The notes: a model not told the origin generated them from the letters alone. 64,000 nt of DNA from Saccharicrinis sp963667815 (GCA_963667815.1 OY764021.1); one strand, 5' to 3'. Positions 52,735 to 61,173 are shown, counted from the stretch's first letter. Translations and numbers: made by a program.

Positions 52735-52980
52735 TTATTCTTTCTCGGTCATATTAAAATGCATAAGCATTTGTAAGTAGTCATCAAAATGACGTAAGAA
52801 TGTAGTTTCCTGAACATCGTATTTAGTGAGGAAATATTCTTTTATTTCATCTTCTGATCTGCCTTCAATAAGCAATTCAAGAATTTCGCGACCGGTATTA
52901 TTTAAAGAAAATGATTCTCCTGTTTTTGAATCAAAAACAAACCCGGATTTACTGACGGAAATATGGTTTGATATTTTCAT
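52735..52980 (-). CDS. PqqD-family peptide-binding (RRE) protein
   Basis: 81-residue PqqD-like protein: three-stranded start with FVFDSKTGESFSLNNTGREI and a helical end LIEGRSEDEIKEYFLTKY. PqqD folds bind leader peptides for modifying enzymes (RiPP recognition element). Here no radical SAM, kinase or other common RRE partner is adjacent; instead the next genes encode an ATP-grasp enzyme and a PLP decarboxylase. Whether a precursor peptide exists is open. Confidence 0.85.
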   Translation of the reverse strand: MKISNHISVSKSGFVFDSKTGESFSLNNTGREILELLIEGRSEDEIKEYFLTKYDVQETTFLRHFDDYLQMLMHFNMTEKE

Positions 52981-52992
52981 AACGACATGATT

Positions 52993-53052
52993 TTAAGGTG
53001 CTGCCTCAATAGTAAAAGAAATATTGAGACAGCATTTAAGTACTATATCCAT
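52993..53052 (-). CDS. possible 19-codon ORF upstream of PqqD gene
   Basis: MDIVLKCCLNISFTIEAAP, ATG at 53052, stop 12 bp before the PqqD ATG. The frame overlaps a 13-bp hairpin (52999-53034), so it may simply be hairpin sequence. No family recognised. Confidence 0.15.
   Translation of the reverse strand: MDIVLKCCLNISFTIEAAP
52999..53034 (-). terminator. hairpin between Gly/Asn-rich gene and PqqD cassette
   Basis: 13-bp stem tgctgcctcaata / tattgagacagca (one G-U) with a 10-nt loop, but without a good T-run on the minus strand. Could be a weak terminator or a 5' UTR structure of the cassette. Confidence 0.5.
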
Positions 53053-53165
53053 TTAGACTTGCGAAAAAGCCTTAGGTTTAATTGAGGTAAGTATGAAGTA
53101 TGAAGTTGGTAGCACTATGCCGGAAGTCAAAATCTTTCCTCTTCCAACTCCTATCTTCAATCTTC

Positions 53166-53558
53166 TTACTCCTTATTATCGCAAACCCCGTTTTTATCAG
53201 CATCAACAAAATTACCCTGACCATTACCCTGACCATTTCTCATGCCTTGTCCATTGCCTCTGCGGTTTCCTTGTTTTACTCCATATCGGTTTCCGTTGCC
53301 ATTACCGTTTCCTTGTCTTAAGCATTGCCTATTACCATTTCTATTTCCTCTGCCGTTTCTGTATGCCTTACCCATGCCATTTCCCTGACCGTTACCGGTT
53401 CCGGCTACATAGTTATCACAAACGCCATCATTATTGGCATCAACAAATGATGTTTTTGCCTTTGGTGTAGTGGTTTTATCTTTAGTAGTAGTTTGTGCGT
53501 TTACTGTTACAAAAAATGCTGTTAAAGCTAATCCGATGAATAAAATTTTTGCGTTCAT
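53166..53558 (-). CDS. secreted Gly/Asn-rich protein with two Asp-rich Ca-binding-like motifs
   Basis: About 130 residues from the ATG at 53558 (TTG at 53564 rejected). Signal peptide NAKILFIGLALTAFFVTVNA. The mature chain has FVDANNDGVCDN near its start and FVDADKNGVCDN at its end, bracketing about 65 residues of Gly-Asn-Arg-Gln repeats (NGQGNGMGK, GNGNGNRYG). DxNxDG-type loops look like EF-hand/thrombospondin-3 calcium sites; each also carries one Cys. Unknown function. It follows a Spy-like gene and may bind metal or self-assemble. Confidence 0.75.
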   Translation of the reverse strand: MNAKILFIGLALTAFFVTVNAQTTTKDKTTTPKAKTSFVDANNDGVCDNYVAGTGNGQGNGMGKAYRNGRGNRNGNRQCLRQGNGNGNGNRYGVKQGNRRGNGQGMRNGQGNGQGNFVDADKNGVCDNKE

Positions 53559-53692
53559 AACCAATAATTTTTTTTGTTAAACTTATTTTTAATGCACTGG
53601 TAAAAAAATCAAACTACATTGCTTTAAGAGGTTGGTATATAGGTTTAAAAGTTATTTGTGACCTATAAACCTTACACTTATAGTCTTATGAA

Positions 53693-54238
53693 CTAATTAC
53701 TATCATGTCTGTTTTTCCTGAATCCTTTTCCTTGTCTTTGATTCCCTCGTCCTTTATGTATTTCACTGCCCGCAAAAAAGTTTTCAAAAATTTCATTTAG
53801 CCCGCTGATTTGTTCATCTGAACAAATAGACTTGATATCTAAATAATATTGAGAGGTAAACTTTTTTAATTCGCTGTGTAATGATCCAATTGAATCAGAT
53901 ATTAATATTAAGGAATCAGTTTCTTCCGATGTGTTTTTCATTTGATTTAGCATATCTACTCTAAGCCTGTTGAGTTCATTGTTTATTCTTCGGGCATTAG
54001 AGCGGAACTTTTCATTAATCTTTCTAAACTGGTTCATTTGATCCGGACTCAGATTTAGTTGATCCCTAAAGTATCTTCCATTAAAATTCTGTGTAGTCCT
54101 AATGGCTTCAGATGAGGCCTGGGGTAACTCCTTTTTCGATTGGTATACATGTATGCCAATTGATGTAAAAGTTGCCACATTAAGCACTGCCAGAAATATC
54201 ACTGTGTAAATCAATATTCTTGATGTATTCTTGTTCAT
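53693..54238 (-). CDS. Spy/CpxP-like periplasmic metal-sensor/chaperone family protein
   Basis: 181 residues with an N-terminal membrane anchor (ILIYTVIFLAVLNVATFTSI) and a mostly helical periplasmic part containing the LTxxQ-like motif LNLSPDQMNQFRKINEKFR and long amphipathic helices; basic Gln/Arg/Gly tail (RGNQRQGKGFRKN). Same fold group as CnrX/ZraP/Spy. 13 bp after an anti-sigma gene, so it is likely the sensor that gates the ECF system; metal or misfolded-protein sensing is inferred from the family. Confidence 0.8.
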   Translation of the reverse strand: MNKNTSRILIYTVIFLAVLNVATFTSIGIHVYQSKKELPQASSEAIRTTQNFNGRYFRDQLNLSPDQMNQFRKINEKFRSNARRINNELNRLRVDMLNQMKNTSEETDSLILISDSIGSLHSELKKFTSQYYLDIKSICSDEQISGLNEIFENFFAGSEIHKGRGNQRQGKGFRKNRHDSN

Positions 54239-54251
54239 CCTTTTAAAAGTT

Positions 54252-54680
54252 TTATTCCGTAATTATCAAGTTTAAAGATTCCATAGATGCATCATCCATT
54301 AATATCAATTCTTCAGGGATTGAGTTCTGAGCTGTGGTTGTGTTTTGGTACATATTGCCGGCTGAAATACCAATAAACAAGGCCAAAGCTACAGATACAG
54401 TTAAAAGTGCAGGTTGAAGAACTTTTGACCATCCAAAATTTCTATTCACACTAATTTCTTCATGTTGTTTAATGTGCTCCATAATTCTGGTAGAAATAAA
54501 AGGATTGACTTTTAATTCTTTTTCCTGGCTAATAACTTTGTTTGTAATAACCATTGCAGTATAAACTTTATGGCATGCTTCACATTCCTCAAGATGTGTT
54601 TTGAGGTTCATTTGAATATCGCTGGATAAATTTCCTGCGATAAAGGATTCGAGTTGTTTTTGACATGATGAACAATTCAT
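54252..54680 (-). CDS. anti-sigma factor with zinc-finger (ZAS) domain
   Basis: 142 residues: N-terminal zf-HC2 with CxxC (NCSSCQK) and Hx3Cx2C (HLEECEACHK), a short linker, one TM helix (PALLTVSVALALFIGISAG) and a small periplasmic tail. Expected to sequester the ECF sigma factor encoded 55 bp upstream until a periplasmic signal arrives. Confidence 0.88.
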   Translation of the reverse strand: MNCSSCQKQLESFIAGNLSSDIQMNLKTHLEECEACHKVYTAMVITNKVISQEKELKVNPFISTRIMEHIKQHEEISVNRNFGWSKVLQPALLTVSVALALFIGISAGNMYQNTTTAQNSIPEELILMDDASMESLNLIITE

Positions 54681-54735
54681 AATTGTTTGATTTTATTGGT
54701 TAGACACAGAAAACAATCTTTTCCTACGGGCATAA

Positions 54736-55305
54736 TTAATTATTTTTCAAAAAATGTGATATTTTTTTCTGAAGGTTAGCCTTAGCCCTTTGAAGCAAGC
54801 TTTCTACAGCTCCTTCGGTAATTTCCATAATGGCAGCAATTTCCTTTTGTGGCAACTCTTCATATTTACTTAAAACAAAAGCGGTTTTTTGCTTATCAGA
54901 TAAACTCTCTATAGTCTTTGAAATAAATTCAGAGTGTTCGTTAGTAATTAAAATCTTTTCAGGATTAGAATAATCAGATAATTGTATTTGAGTTTTCGCC
55001 GTTAAAGAATCCAGTGCATTTTCAATACGGTCAAATAAATTTCCTTTCTTTTTTCGAAGAAAATTGAGACTTAAATTAATGGCAATGCGATAAATCCAGG
55101 TTGAAAAAGCTGCTTTAAACTTAAACTTATTGAGTTTTTGATAGGCTTGAATAAAGGTTTCCTGAGTAAGGTCATTGGCATCTTCTTCACAATGAACATA
55201 ACCCATGCAGGTACGAAATATCTGATCCTGATATCTTTCTATCAAAAATCGATATTGGTCTTTATTGCCGTTTAATGTTTCTTTTATAATGCCAAAATCA
55301 GACAT
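54736..55305 (-). CDS. ECF-type RNA polymerase sigma factor
   Basis: 189-residue sigma-70 family member with only regions 2 (DQIFRTCMGYVHCEEDANDL, WIYRIAINLSLNFLRKKK) and 4 (LSDKQKTAFVLSKYEELPQK, GAVESLLQRAKANLQKK). First gene of the ECF / anti-sigma / Spy-like / Gly-Asn-rich run. Its regulon is not visible; the gene group resembles heavy-metal ECF modules such as Cnr. Confidence 0.92.
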   Translation of the reverse strand: MSDFGIIKETLNGNKDQYRFLIERYQDQIFRTCMGYVHCEEDANDLTQETFIQAYQKLNKFKFKAAFSTWIYRIAINLSLNFLRKKKGNLFDRIENALDSLTAKTQIQLSDYSNPEKILITNEHSEFISKTIESLSDKQKTAFVLSKYEELPQKEIAAIMEITEGAVESLLQRAKANLQKKISHFLKNN

Positions 55306-55439
55306 TTAATTTAGATTTTAAGAATAAGCTCAAATAAAATTAGTGCTTATTATTTTAAAATCGTAAGAAACATTAAAAATAGTTAGTTGGATTTGGAGCT
55401 TCATTAAAGCTCCCCATTTATATTATATTGCTGGCTTTA

Positions 55440-57080
55440 TTAGTCTTGAGAAATTAAAGAAAGCTCATAAAGATTACATTTTAATCTTTTTCGTGATGAG
55501 CTGAATTTACCAACAGATTTATTCAAGTTAAACTCATCAACTAAAGTAATATTGTAGTTTTTAGTAAATTTATTATCCGGAATATCTTTCGATAATAACC
55601 AAAAAGTATTATCCTTTGGAATTTCTACAGAATTATCATTAGCATCAATGTTTTTGATTTTTTCTCCATATTGCCAAATGAATTCAGGAGCAATGTAGCC
55701 ATATCCATAAACATTAAGGTTCTTTTCAGATGCCATATCTTTTAAATGATCAATGGGACTGTAGTCCTGACTTTCAACTTTTTTGGTAAGTGGTAAAAGT
55801 AAGTTTGCAAGTATGATAAATTGTAGCATACTTCCTAAAAGTGCGTTGTTTATCTGTTTCTTTGTCAGTTTTATTATTGTATATATTCCAACAAAAATTA
55901 GTAAGCACGAAAGCACAATAAATGAAATATTGTAAAGCGGAAGATTAAACTCGTTTATAAAGTATAATTCAGCAAGTACAGGAGCAATTATTGAAATAAC
56001 AGATATTAGAATAACGTGAATGTTAATAGGAAGTTTCTCCCATTTATGTTTTAGCTGCGTAAAGTGATCAGAAAGATAATTCAGGTAAAATCCTATTGTA
56101 AATGACAGGGGAATTAGAGCCGGAACAACATATCTGGTCTTCTTTTCAGGTATAATTGATAACAAAAAAACGGATAATACAGTCCAGAAAAAAGCAAGTT
56201 TGTATTCCTTGTTTTTCCTAAAGCTTTTATTTGTAAAAAAGTATACCAGACTAAATAGTCCTAATATTGCCCAAATACCATTTTGAACAAAGAAATCCCA
56301 GTAATAATAAAAAGGTTTTACATTGTAGCTACTCCAGTTTGAGGTTTCTTTTTTGGTAATTGCAGCAAATGTGTCCGGATCCAATAATCTTACAGCTATA
56401 AACCAAAATGTACCCACAATTACAGCAAGTAATATTAAAACAATAACGTGCGATCGCCTTATGGAAATAGATTTGAGTCCATAAACAATAAAATACGACA
56501 CAATAAACGGTAAAAATAGTGCATATAGCGAAACCGGACCCTTGCTTAAAAATGAAAAGCCTATTAATATACCGGAAAGTACTGCATTAGCTATTTTGTT
56601 AGTATCAACTTTAGAAGTCTTAATCATGTAATAAATACCCATCAACATAAAACCATGAGTAAATATGTCCCAACTTCCTTCAATGGTGATAACTAAAATG
56701 TACAAGGACGTAACACTAACCAGCGATGTAAACAAATTTATCTTACGGTTATTCACAAAGTGTTCAGATAGCTTAAAAACATATATGCCTAATAATAATA
56801 CCATTAACATTAAAGGTATTCGTAGTGCAATAATGCAGGTTTTGCCAAAAAGTAAACCAGACAGTGCCGTTAACCATGTAGGTAAAGGTGGTTTCTGGTA
56901 GCGGGCAACTCCATTCATTGTTGTTAAAAACCAGTTGCCATCATTAAACATTTCTCTGGCAGTAATAAAATTACGGGCTTCCATAATCGTTACATCCAAA
57001 TACATGGTTAATGGTAATAATGCAATTACGGATACAATCGCAATTGTTATATATGGATATTTACTGGCTATTTTAAACAT
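55440..57080 (-). CDS. ArnT-like membrane glycosyltransferase (GT39/83 type)
   Basis: 546 residues with eleven or more TM helices. The N-terminal TM-loop pattern (MYLDVTIMEARNFITAREMF, NDGNWFLTTMNG, YQKPPLPTWLTALSGLLFG) is that of ArnT/PMT transferases, with the catalytic Glu in MEARN. It uses an undecaprenyl-phosphate sugar donor in the periplasm to modify lipid A or a glycan. It starts right after the stop of the LAB_N gene. Sugar identity unknown. Confidence 0.85.
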   Translation of the reverse strand: MFKIASKYPYITIAIVSVIALLPLTMYLDVTIMEARNFITAREMFNDGNWFLTTMNGVARYQKPPLPTWLTALSGLLFGKTCIIALRIPLMLMVLLLGIYVFKLSEHFVNNRKINLFTSLVSVTSLYILVITIEGSWDIFTHGFMLMGIYYMIKTSKVDTNKIANAVLSGILIGFSFLSKGPVSLYALFLPFIVSYFIVYGLKSISIRRSHVIVLILLAVIVGTFWFIAVRLLDPDTFAAITKKETSNWSSYNVKPFYYYWDFFVQNGIWAILGLFSLVYFFTNKSFRKNKEYKLAFFWTVLSVFLLSIIPEKKTRYVVPALIPLSFTIGFYLNYLSDHFTQLKHKWEKLPINIHVILISVISIIAPVLAELYFINEFNLPLYNISFIVLSCLLIFVGIYTIIKLTKKQINNALLGSMLQFIILANLLLPLTKKVESQDYSPIDHLKDMASEKNLNVYGYGYIAPEFIWQYGEKIKNIDANDNSVEIPKDNTFWLLSKDIPDNKFTKNYNITLVDEFNLNKSVGKFSSSRKRLKCNLYELSLISQD

Positions 57081-57701
57081 TTACTTTTGTTTATAGTAAA
57101 TAATAATATTACGCGTATAAATAATAAATCCAAACATTTGTCCGGTAAACAGTACTATATCTTTACGGAAAATAGCATAGATAATAATGAGTAATGCTCC
57201 AATAAAGCTTAAAATCCAAAATGTGATAGGGAGATAAGATTCCTTTCTTTTTTCAGAATAAATCCATTGTACTATAAAACGAAAGTTAAAAGTTATCTGT
57301 GAAATAATACCTAAAGATAACAACCAGAAAGGAATGTTTTCATTCTTAAATAATTGCTGAATATCTAATTGGTTGTTATTAAAGTAATAGGCTGTGATCA
57401 GTATTGGGAACAAATAAATGAGCACACGAATAACTGCAGGAAACTTTTTCCACTTGTTTTGCAGTTGCAGATTACGAATGTAAATAAAGTAGTTTAAACC
57501 TTGCCCCAGCATGATGGCAAAATCATCTCTTAAATCGCCATAGATAAATAGTAGTATGGATCCGAATAAACTAAAAAACCAAAAAATAGAAGGTGTAACA
57601 ACTTGCTTCTTTTTTTCAGAGGTAATCCACTGTATAATTAACCTTAATGAAAACAGTATTTGAGCAGAAAATCCTATAGATAAAACAATAAAGTTATTCA
57701 T
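57081..57701 (-). CDS. tandem LAB_N (lipid-A-disaccharide synthase N-terminal-like) membrane protein
   Basis: 206 residues consisting of two copies of the small three-helix LAB_N unit. Copy 1: FSAQILFSLRLIIQWITSEK, TPSIFWFFSLFGSILLFIYG, GQGLNYFIYIRNL. Copy 2: ISQITFNFRFIVQWIYSEKR, LPITFWILSFIGALLIIIYA, GQMFGFIIYTRNI. Helix pattern is like that of SemiSWEET half-transporters. It abuts both neighbours and may flip a lipid-linked sugar for the ArnT-like enzyme (inference). Confidence 0.82.
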   Translation of the reverse strand: MNNFIVLSIGFSAQILFSLRLIIQWITSEKKKQVVTPSIFWFFSLFGSILLFIYGDLRDDFAIMLGQGLNYFIYIRNLQLQNKWKKFPAVIRVLIYLFPILITAYYFNNNQLDIQQLFKNENIPFWLLSLGIISQITFNFRFIVQWIYSEKRKESYLPITFWILSFIGALLIIIYAIFRKDIVLFTGQMFGFIIYTRNIIIYYKQK

Positions 57702-58414
57702 TACGATTTTGTGTCAATTTCGTAGTTAATATATTTTTTCTTCATCCATAAATATGCAAAACAATCTAACAACGGACCAACTAACCTATTTGATAAACCA
57801 AATTTAGCTTCTCCTGCAATTCTTGGGAAATGTCTTACCGGAACCTGTTTTATTTTACCGTTTTGTAATAAAATCATGGCAGGTAAAAAGCGATGTAAAC
57901 CTTTAAACATCGGTATTTTCTTTGCGTATGAAGTACGAATGATTTTTAAAGGACAACCTGTATCAACAACACCATCATGAGTAAAAGCTTTTCTGAAAGA
58001 ATTGGCAAATTTAGAAGAAAAACGTTTCACAAATCCATCATTTCTTGTTGCTCTAATACCAGTTACAATCTCATATTCATCGGTATATTGAAGTAGAAGA
58101 TTAAAGTCTTCAGGAGTTGTTTGCAAATCAGAATCAATATAACCAACAAGCTCAGTATCTGAATAATCAAAACCTGCTTTTATGGCAGCACTTAAACCAT
58201 TGTTTTTGGTAAAAGAAATATATTCAAAATCGTTATTTTGTTTACAGATTGTTTCTATAAGTTGTTGACTATTATCAGATGAGCCATCATTAACTAATAA
58301 AATCTTTGTAGGGACATGAGCATTTTTTATATAGCTTGCCAATTCCTTTTCCACACGTATCAAGTTCTCCTCTTCGTTAAATACAGGAACTATAATAGTC
58401 AATTTATAATTCAT
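57701..58414 (-). CDS. GT2 glycosyltransferase, dolichyl-phosphate-mannose-synthase-like
   Basis: 237-residue GT-A enzyme: IIVPVFNEEENLIRV, DGSSDNS, the DxD motif in GYIDSDLQTTPEDF and the acceptor-loop GLHRFLPAMILL typical of polyprenyl-phosphate glycosyltransferases such as ArnC/DPM1. No C-terminal TM pair is seen, consistent with separate membrane partners. It shares one base with the LAB_N gene start. First gene of the operon; makes the lipid-linked sugar donor. Confidence 0.87.
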   Translation of the reverse strand: MNYKLTIIVPVFNEEENLIRVEKELASYIKNAHVPTKILLVNDGSSDNSQQLIETICKQNNDFEYISFTKNNGLSAAIKAGFDYSDTELVGYIDSDLQTTPEDFNLLLQYTDEYEIVTGIRATRNDGFVKRFSSKFANSFRKAFTHDGVVDTGCPLKIIRTSYAKKIPMFKGLHRFLPAMILLQNGKIKQVPVRHFPRIAGEAKFGLSNRLVGPLLDCFAYLWMKKKYINYEIDTKS

Positions 58415-58645
58415 GGTATGTCTTAATTTTAATGTAATTGTGTTTGTATATTGCTAATTGAGTTAAAATTGGGCATAAAGATATTTAAATATGCAATTCG
58501 ATTCCTAAATAAATGTATGAAACAAATATTATTCCTTCTCAATTAATAAAAATAGTTACTTAATCATGTTTTAATAATATTTTTTATATAGATTATGATG
58601 CCTAAGGAAGATTGTGTTTTATTAATGGTATCGTTAAAACATAAA

Positions 58646-58679
58646 TGAGGCCATCTCATTTGAGATAGCCTCGTTTTTT
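58646..58679. terminator. terminator hairpin
   Basis: 12-bp stem gaggccatctca / tgagatagcctc with one mismatch. Eight T follow on the plus strand; on the minus strand a weaker T-rich tail ends the oligopeptidase gene. The remaining gap 58415-58645 holds only ORFs under 20 codons. Confidence 0.75.
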
Positions 58680-58696
58680 TTCTTAATAAAAGGTAA

Positions 58697-60868
58697 TTAT
58701 TCTGAAATATCTTCGAGCATAAACATAAAGCTGTATTCTAATGCAGTTTCTTTATATCTTTTAAAGCGCCCGGAAGCTCCACCATGACCTGCTTCCATGT
58801 TTGTGTGCATCATCAGTAAGTTATCATCTGTTTTTAAGTCTCTTAATTTGGCCACCCATTTAGCAGGTTCCCAATATTGTACCTGAGAATCAAATAAGCC
58901 AGTTGTAACCAACATATTTGGATAGTTTTGCGCCTTTACATTATCATATGGAGAGTATTTCATCATATAATCATAGGCGTCTTTTTCTTTAGGATTTCCC
59001 CATTCATCAAATTCGTTGGTAGTTAAAGGGATAGTTTCATCAAGCATGGTTGATACTACATCAACAAAAGGAACGGCTGCAATAACCCCATTATATAATT
59101 CAGGAGCCATATTAACCACTGCGCCCATTAGTAATCCTCCAGCACTACCACCCATTGCATATAGATGTTCAGGCGAAGTGTAATTTTCATTGATTAAAAA
59201 TTTACTACAATCAATATAATCCGTAAATGTGTTTATTTTGTTCATCATTTTGCCGTCTTCGTACCATTGTCTTCCCATTTCCTGTCCGCCACGTATATGA
59301 GCAATAACATAGATGAAACCTCTGTCAAGCAAACTTAGTCGTGTTGAGCTAAACCAGGGATCAATAGAATTACCATAAGAACCATAAGCATATAATAGCA
59401 AAGGTGCTGTACCGTTTAATAGTGTTGTTTTTTTATATACAACCGAAAGAGGAATTTTAGTTCCATCTGTGGCGGTAGCCCATTTGCGTTCTGTAACGTA
59501 CTCTGATGGATTATGCCCACCAACAACTTCTTGTACTTTCTTTATTTCTTTTGTTTTTTGATTCATGTCATAATCAATTGTAGAAGCTGGAGTGGTCATA
59601 GAACTGTATACATATCTAAGCTTTGTGGTGTTAAAATCGTTGTTTGATGTTGTATAGGCAATGTATACCGGCTCTCCAAAGTTCAGGTAATGTTCATCTT
59701 TAGTCTTTTGATTGATAATGCGTAAGTGTATTAAAGCATTTTTTCTTTCGGTAACCACAAGAAAGTCACTAAAAATATCAATATCTTTCAACAAAACATC
59801 TTCACGATGTGGTATTACTTCTTTCCAATTGCTAATATCTGTTTTATTTTCTGGTGTTTCCATTAACCTGAAATTTCTGGCTTCGTTATTGGTTAATATG
59901 TAAAACTTATCCTGGTAATGGTACAAGTAATATAGGTGGTCAGTACCTCTGGGAGTAAATTGTTTAAAGGTTCCTTTAGGATTATCAGCCTTTAATATTT
60001 GGTAATCACTAACTAATGTACTTCCTTCCGAAATGATTATGTATTTGTCTGACTTAGATTTATATACACCGATGTAAAAAGATGGATCTTTTTCGTGATA
60101 AACCATTACATCTTTAGCCGTTTTTGAACCCAGCTCATGTCGCCATATTTTTTCACTCAATAGCGAAACCTTGTTTTTTGAAGTATAAAAGAATGTTTTA
60201 TTGTCGTTAGCCCAGGCACCGCCAGGTTGCGTATTAGGAATTTCATCATTATAGTATTCACCAGTTTCGAGGTTTTTAAAGCGTATAGTGTATACTCTTC
60301 TACTTATTGTATCTTCAGCAAATGCCAGTATTTTATTATCCTGACTAATGATTAAACCTGTGGCAGCATAGTACTCGTGACCTTTGGCCAGTTGATTAAC
60401 ATTTAAAATAACTTGTTCTTCATTTTCAAGCGTTTCTTTTTTTCTACAGAAAACAGGGTATTCATTATCTTTTTCGTATTTGGTATAGTACCAATATCCA
60501 TTTGAAAAATATGGAACAGATTCATCGTCTTTTTTAATACGTCCTACAATCTCATCAAATAATTTTGTTTGTAGAGATGTTGTATTCTTCATTACTGAAT
60601 CAGTATAATTATTTTCTGCATTTAAATAATCTAAAACCTTTTGAGTTTGTGCATCCGGTTCCGAAGCATTCTTTTGCTCATCAGTTAAACGCATCCAAAA
60701 GTACGGGTCAACTCTTGTGTCATTATGAATAGTTAATAAGGAATCCTTCTTTTCTGCTTTAGGAGGATTAGGTAGGTTAGCTGGTAATAATTGCAACTGC
60801 TTTTGTGTATTTGTACATGAAAACAGAATGAGACTTAGAATAAGCCATTGAAAAATAGGTTTTTTCAT
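58697..60868 (-). CDS. ptrB: S9A oligopeptidase B-like lipoprotein
   Basis: 723-residue serine oligopeptidase with a lipoprotein signal (ILSLILFSCTNTQ), unlike the cytosolic enterobacterial enzyme. Propeller domain (about 70-440), then hydrolase with Ser575 in GGSAGGLLMG, Asp in GLFDSQVQYWEP and His in EAGHGGASGRFKRY. HxP/WMRL start pattern (VDPYFWMRLTDEQ) fits prolyl oligopeptidase/oligopeptidase B. It cleaves short peptides, with OpdB preferring Arg/Lys; here presumably periplasmic. Monocistronic. Confidence 0.9.
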   Translation of the reverse strand: MKKPIFQWLILSLILFSCTNTQKQLQLLPANLPNPPKAEKKDSLLTIHNDTRVDPYFWMRLTDEQKNASEPDAQTQKVLDYLNAENNYTDSVMKNTTSLQTKLFDEIVGRIKKDDESVPYFSNGYWYYTKYEKDNEYPVFCRKKETLENEEQVILNVNQLAKGHEYYAATGLIISQDNKILAFAEDTISRRVYTIRFKNLETGEYYNDEIPNTQPGGAWANDNKTFFYTSKNKVSLLSEKIWRHELGSKTAKDVMVYHEKDPSFYIGVYKSKSDKYIIISEGSTLVSDYQILKADNPKGTFKQFTPRGTDHLYYLYHYQDKFYILTNNEARNFRLMETPENKTDISNWKEVIPHREDVLLKDIDIFSDFLVVTERKNALIHLRIINQKTKDEHYLNFGEPVYIAYTTSNNDFNTTKLRYVYSSMTTPASTIDYDMNQKTKEIKKVQEVVGGHNPSEYVTERKWATATDGTKIPLSVVYKKTTLLNGTAPLLLYAYGSYGNSIDPWFSSTRLSLLDRGFIYVIAHIRGGQEMGRQWYEDGKMMNKINTFTDYIDCSKFLINENYTSPEHLYAMGGSAGGLLMGAVVNMAPELYNGVIAAVPFVDVVSTMLDETIPLTTNEFDEWGNPKEKDAYDYMMKYSPYDNVKAQNYPNMLVTTGLFDSQVQYWEPAKWVAKLRDLKTDDNLLMMHTNMEAGHGGASGRFKRYKETALEYSFMFMLEDISE

Positions 60869-61042
60869 ACAAAAAGTATTTTTAGATTGGAATGATTATA
60901 AAACTGCCCATAAATTACAATAGATTTCATGATAAATCACACTATTTTTTAATTTATGATTTATTAACACTTGTATAATGATCATAAATACAAGGTGTTA
61001 GAGGGTGTTGTGGTGGTTGTTGGGTATTTTAGTCAAACAAAA

Positions 61043-61173
61043 ATGAATGTTTGTCGTAATATAAAGCATATTCGTCAAAAAAGAATTTGGAGTTAGTTAT
61101 AGATGCATCATTAGATGTTTTAAGGTTATTAAAAATTTTTAGTTATGATTTGTTGGGTGTTATAAAAGAATAA
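61043..61173 (+). pseudogene. remnant of XRE-type HTH regulator
   Basis: The first 17 codons read MNVCRNIKHIRQKRIWS and stop at 61094, matching the start of XRE/Cro-like repressors (usually ...IKxIRxxKGLSQEELA). In another frame (61090-61173), SLDVLRLLKIFSYDLLG resembles the end of the same domain (PSLDVLLKIAxxFNVSLDxLLG). The recognition-helix region between them is gone. A strong terminator follows. Interpretation is by eye; chance similarity of short stretches is possible. Confidence 0.4.

Noticed and set aside
53166..53558. Gly/Asn-rich protein as RiPP precursor for the PqqD cassette
   Set aside because: It has a Sec signal peptide and lies behind a hairpin in a Spy/ECF context; a cytosolic precursor is expected. 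Not excluded, but unsupported.
53093..53564. Plus-strand frames opposite the Gly/Asn-rich gene
   Set aside because: They are the antisense of a low-complexity coding region; the minus strand has a signal peptide and motifs.
58595..58648. 17-codon plus-strand ORF (starting MMPKEDCVLL) before the 58646 hairpin
   Set aside because: Too short, no family resemblance; the hairpin is explained as the end of the oppositely oriented oligopeptidase gene.
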